Shown here in pieces: positions 41,679 through 44,019 of a stretch of DNA of 44,019 nt (positions are counted from its first letter, which is position 1; each line of letters begins with the position of its first letter). The stretch is taken from positions 1-44,019 of the forward strand of contig JAPLUN010000292.1 in NCBI GenBank assembly GCA_026397715.1, given 5' to 3'. The stretch is from Verrucomicrobiota bacterium. Its GTDB lineage: Bacteria > Verrucomicrobiota > Verrucomicrobiia > Verrucomicrobiales > Verrucomicrobiaceae. A program made the translations under genes and the position numbers. The notes beneath the pieces are model-generated. The model did no database searches. It saw only the letters and a list, made by a program, of their open reading frames with translations, and had not been told where the DNA came from.

Positions 41679-44019
41679 TCACTCTACGTACAAAAAGCGG
41701 TTTGAGCTGCAAAGGATCTGGCACAGGCTGGCCATGGCTTCCTGCGGCGGATTGGGCACGACACCTTTCGGGTGCTGGATGTCGTGGTGATACTGGGCGA
41801 GCGCCTTGGTCTGCTCATCGAGATACTCGATGCCGCGTGTGACGTCAGCCTGAGTCGCCGGTTTGCCAAAGAGCAGTTCCCAGGCGCGCTTTATCTGCTC
41901 CGTGCGATTGCCAGGGGCCGCAGCCTCCAGGCGATCAGCAAGACGGAGCGAGCTGTCGAGCACGAAGGTGTCGTTCATCAGCAGCAAGGACTGCGGAGCG
42001 ACGGTGGTCTGAGCGCGCAGTTCGCAGTTCGGCGTCATGATGGGCGCGTCAAAGGTGTCGAGCACGGTGACTGGTTTGCTGCGGCGCACCTGCACGTAGA
42101 TGGAGCGGCGGAAATCATCTGCACCACCCGGATCCACCTTGTTCAGAGTGATCGTTCCTTTGTCGATGCCCGTGACCACGCGGCCCTGCGGATCCCGACC
42201 AATGCCACTCGGCGGACCGTAGCTCGACTGCACCAGCGTGCCGGTCACGGCCAGCAAGGAGTCGCGCAGTGTCTCGGCATCCAGACGGCGCAGTTTGAAA
42301 CGCGCATAGAGCTTGTTCTCAGGATCACTGTGCAACGAAGCGTCGTTCACCGAGGACTGCCGGTAGGCATTGCTCAGCATGATGAGGCGGTGCAGCGATT
42401 TCAGCTTCCAGCCGCTCTTCACAAACTCATCGGCAAGGTAGTCGAGCAGTTCCGGATGCGTGGGCAGTTCGCCCTGACGGCCGAAATCACCCGGCGTATT
42501 CACGATGCCACGTCCCATGTGGTTCATCCAAAAACGATTCACAAGCACTCGCGCCGTGAGCGGATGCTTGCCGCTGGTCAACCACTGCGCATAGGCTAGG
42601 CGGCGGCCGCTGGACCCGCTGCTCACCGGCACCGGTTTGAAAGGCTCGATCTGCGGACTGGCCAGGATGCTCAGCTCACCGGGAGTCAAAGCTTGCTTCG
42701 GCTGATCATGATCGCCGCGATTGAAGAGCTTTGTCACAGGCACTTGCCCCTTCACTTCCGTCAGCGCCATCACAAAGCCTTCCACCGGCTTCGTCTCACG
42801 CAGCTTTTTGGCTTCGGCCATCTTCGCATCCACGATGTCCTGCTTCTTCTTGTCGTAGAGATCGAGTGAGTAGGTCGCGAGCGCGGAAGGGTACTTTTTG
42901 ATGAGCGTCTTCTGCTCCGGGGTCTGTTTGGCGACCGGCGTGTCACGGGCGACGCGGAAGGCCGCCTGCTCGGCCTCGGGCACCTTCTTGATCTCGACCT
43001 CGAAAATCTCATCGAGGAACTTTTTGCTCATCGCACGCGCCTCGGCCTCGATCTCCTTGGCTTTGACTTCAATCTCCGCCGCCTTGGCGCGCTCTTCAGG
43101 AGTGTAAAGTGAGTACAGCCTCTGCGCCGGTGCCCGCCAGGCCTCCCAGTTGTAGGCCGGATCAAACACCGCGCGCAGCCGGTAGTAGTCAGCCTGCGTG
43201 ATCGGATCGTAGCGGTGATCGTGGCACTGCGCGCAGGCCACCGTCATACCCATGAGCGACGAGGTCGTGACCTTCATCTGCTCGGCAATGACTTGGTTTT
43301 TCGCGAGCTTCGCATCATCAGGCGCATCGCCCGTGCCATCGGGTGCCATGCGCAGAAACGCAGTGGCTATGAGCTGATCAGTCCTCTGCGGATCCAGCAC
43401 AGCCTGCTGGAAGTCTGCATGCGTCGCCCCGGCGAGTTCGTCACCCGCCAGCTGCTCCTGAATGAATTCATTCCACGGTTTGTCCGTGTTCATCGCACGG
43501 ATCACATAATCCCGATAACGCCACGCCTGAGGCCGCACCGAGTCAGCCTCCGAATAGCCGTTGGAGTCCGCATAGCCCACCACATCCAACCAGTGCCGCG
43601 CCCAGCGCTCGCCGTAGTTTTTCGAGGCCAGCAGGCGCTCCACCAGCTGCTCATAGGCCAGCGGTGATTTGTCACTCACAAAGGCCTCCACCTCCTCCGG
43701 CGTCGGCAGCAATCCGGTCAGATCGAGCGACACACGGCGGATCAAAGTTCTGCGGTCAGCCTCAGACGCAAAGGTAAGCCCCTTGTCCGCCATCGATTTG
43801 AGCAGGAAGGCATCCACCGGGGTGCGCACCTTCTTGGCATCCACATTGGCAGGCACCGCAGGACGTTTCACCGGCTGAAAGGCCCAGTACTCGCGGTCAT
43901 CGTCTGAAATCATCGGCCCGGGAGCGAGCGCCAGCGGCTCCGGCCGCGCGGTCTTGGCCCCTTGGGCGATCCATTGCTCAATGATCGCCAGTTCCGCCTC
44001 GGAGACCTGCTTGCCCTTC
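41679..44019 (-). CDS. PSCyt/PSD1 protein (DUF1549/DUF1553), N-terminus outside the window
   Basis: The frame is open to the right edge, and the residues before the first ATG (43913) read KGKQVSEAELAIIEQWIAQG, the end of a PSCyt1 domain, so that ATG is internal. About 779 residues are visible. DUF1549: FLLKSMADKGLTFASEADRR, RWARHWLDVVGYADSNGYSE and CAQCHDHRYDPITQADYYRL with a CxxCH. A charged coiled-coil-like insertion lies near 330-420. DUF1553: ARVLVNRFWMNHMGRGIVNTP, NAYRQSS, FRRSIYVQVRRSKPVTVL and a final LLFGKPATQADV block. It heads the five-gene operon ending at 36533. Family function is unproven. Confidence 0.92.
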   Translation of the reverse strand, partial: KGKQVSEAELAIIEQWIAQGAKTARPEPLALAPGPMISDDDREYWAFQPVKRPAVPANVDAKKVRTPVDAFLLKSMADKGLTFASEADRRTLIRRVSLDLTGLLPTPEEVEAFVSDKSPLAYEQLVERLLASKNYGERWARHWLDVVGYADSNGYSEADSVRPQAWRYRDYVIRAMNTDKPWNEFIQEQLAGDELAGATHADFQQAVLDPQRTDQLIATAFLRMAPDGTGDAPDDAKLAKNQVIAEQMKVTTSSLMGMTVACAQCHDHRYDPITQADYYRLRAVFDPAYNWEAWRAPAQRLYSLYTPEERAKAAEIEVKAKEIEAEARAMSKKFLDEIFEVEIKKVPEAEQAAFRVARDTPVAKQTPEQKTLIKKYPSALATYSLDLYDKKKQDIVDAKMAEAKKLRETKPVEGFVMALTEVKGQVPVTKLFNRGDHDQPKQALTPGELSILASPQIEPFKPVPVSSGSSGRRLAYAQWLTSGKHPLTARVLVNRFWMNHMGRGIVNTPGDFGRQGELPTHPELLDYLADEFVKSGWKLKSLHRLIMLSNAYRQSSVNDASLHSDPENKLYARFKLRRLDAETLRDSLLAVTGTLVQSSYGPPSGIGRDPQGRVVTGIDKGTITLNKVDPGGADDFRRSIYVQVRRSKPVTVLDTFDAPIMTPNCELRAQTTVAPQSLLLMNDTFVLDSSLRLADRLEAAAPGNRTEQIKRAWELLFGKPATQADVTRGIEYLDEQTKALAQYHHDIQHPKGVVPNPPQEAMASLCQILCSSNRFLYVE

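Overview
The window looks like a chromosomal piece of a GC-rich member of the Verrucomicrobiota (Prosthecobacter/Verrucomicrobium type). The main reason is two loci with PSCyt/PSD1 (DUF1549+DUF1553) cytochrome-like proteins paired with DUF1501 Tat-exported proteins, a signature of Verrucomicrobiota and Planctomycetota. A sulfatase, a sialidase-like propeller and a TolB-like propeller fit the same carbohydrate-degrading lifestyle. Few genes have a clear Shine-Dalgarno site. No rRNA, tRNA, CRISPR array, transposase or phage gene was seen, and no gene-free stretch exceeds 300 bases.

Layout. (1) 1-1695: tail of a glutamine amidotransferase, a possible rhodanese remnant, a membrane protein and a secreted TPR protein. 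(2) 1703-8573: a metalloid-type locus. An ArsR-family regulator diverges from a four-gene minus-strand operon encoding a TonB-dependent receptor, a PhyH-type oxygenase, an MFS transporter and a fusion of an ArsI-like C-As lyase, half of an ArsM-like methyltransferase and a COG0523 GTPase. The last three genes are joined by ATGA overlaps. (3) 8621-20033: a sulfatase with EF hands, a GT2 glycosyltransferase, an AraC-type regulator, a large secreted protein of unknown family, a fatty acid hydroxylase/sterol desaturase, a RodZ-like HTH protein with a possible 33-residue leader ORF, a glycoside hydrolase-GT2 fusion and a VTT (DedA-like) protein.

(4) 20105-22410: a BlaI repressor and a sensorless BlaR1-type M56 protease, divergent from a lipoprotein gene. 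Three copies of one dyad (AAATGC-N10-GCATTT) lie in and at the edges of the divergent region. (5) 22412-29243: a minus-strand operon of PSD1 protein, DUF1501 protein, oligogalacturonate-lyase-like propeller and sialidase-like protein. (6) 29414-36494: an ABC transporter of the COG2984/4120/1101 type interleaved with partner-switching proteins. The plus-strand genes are a tandem substrate-binding protein, a STAS protein, permease, ATPase and a HATPase-STAS fusion; they face a cNMP-SpoIIE phosphatase. (7) 36533-44019: a second PSD1/DUF1501 operon with a TPR protein, an ACS-type MFS transporter and a Tat-exported protein. It runs off the right edge.

The two most promising systems are region 2, which reads as a self-contained uptake, oxidation, C-As cleavage and efflux route for an organometalloid compound, and region 6, which appears to couple a periplasmic ligand sensor/transporter to a phosphorylation-based partner switch without a linked sigma factor. 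Both readings are inferences from domain content and gene order.
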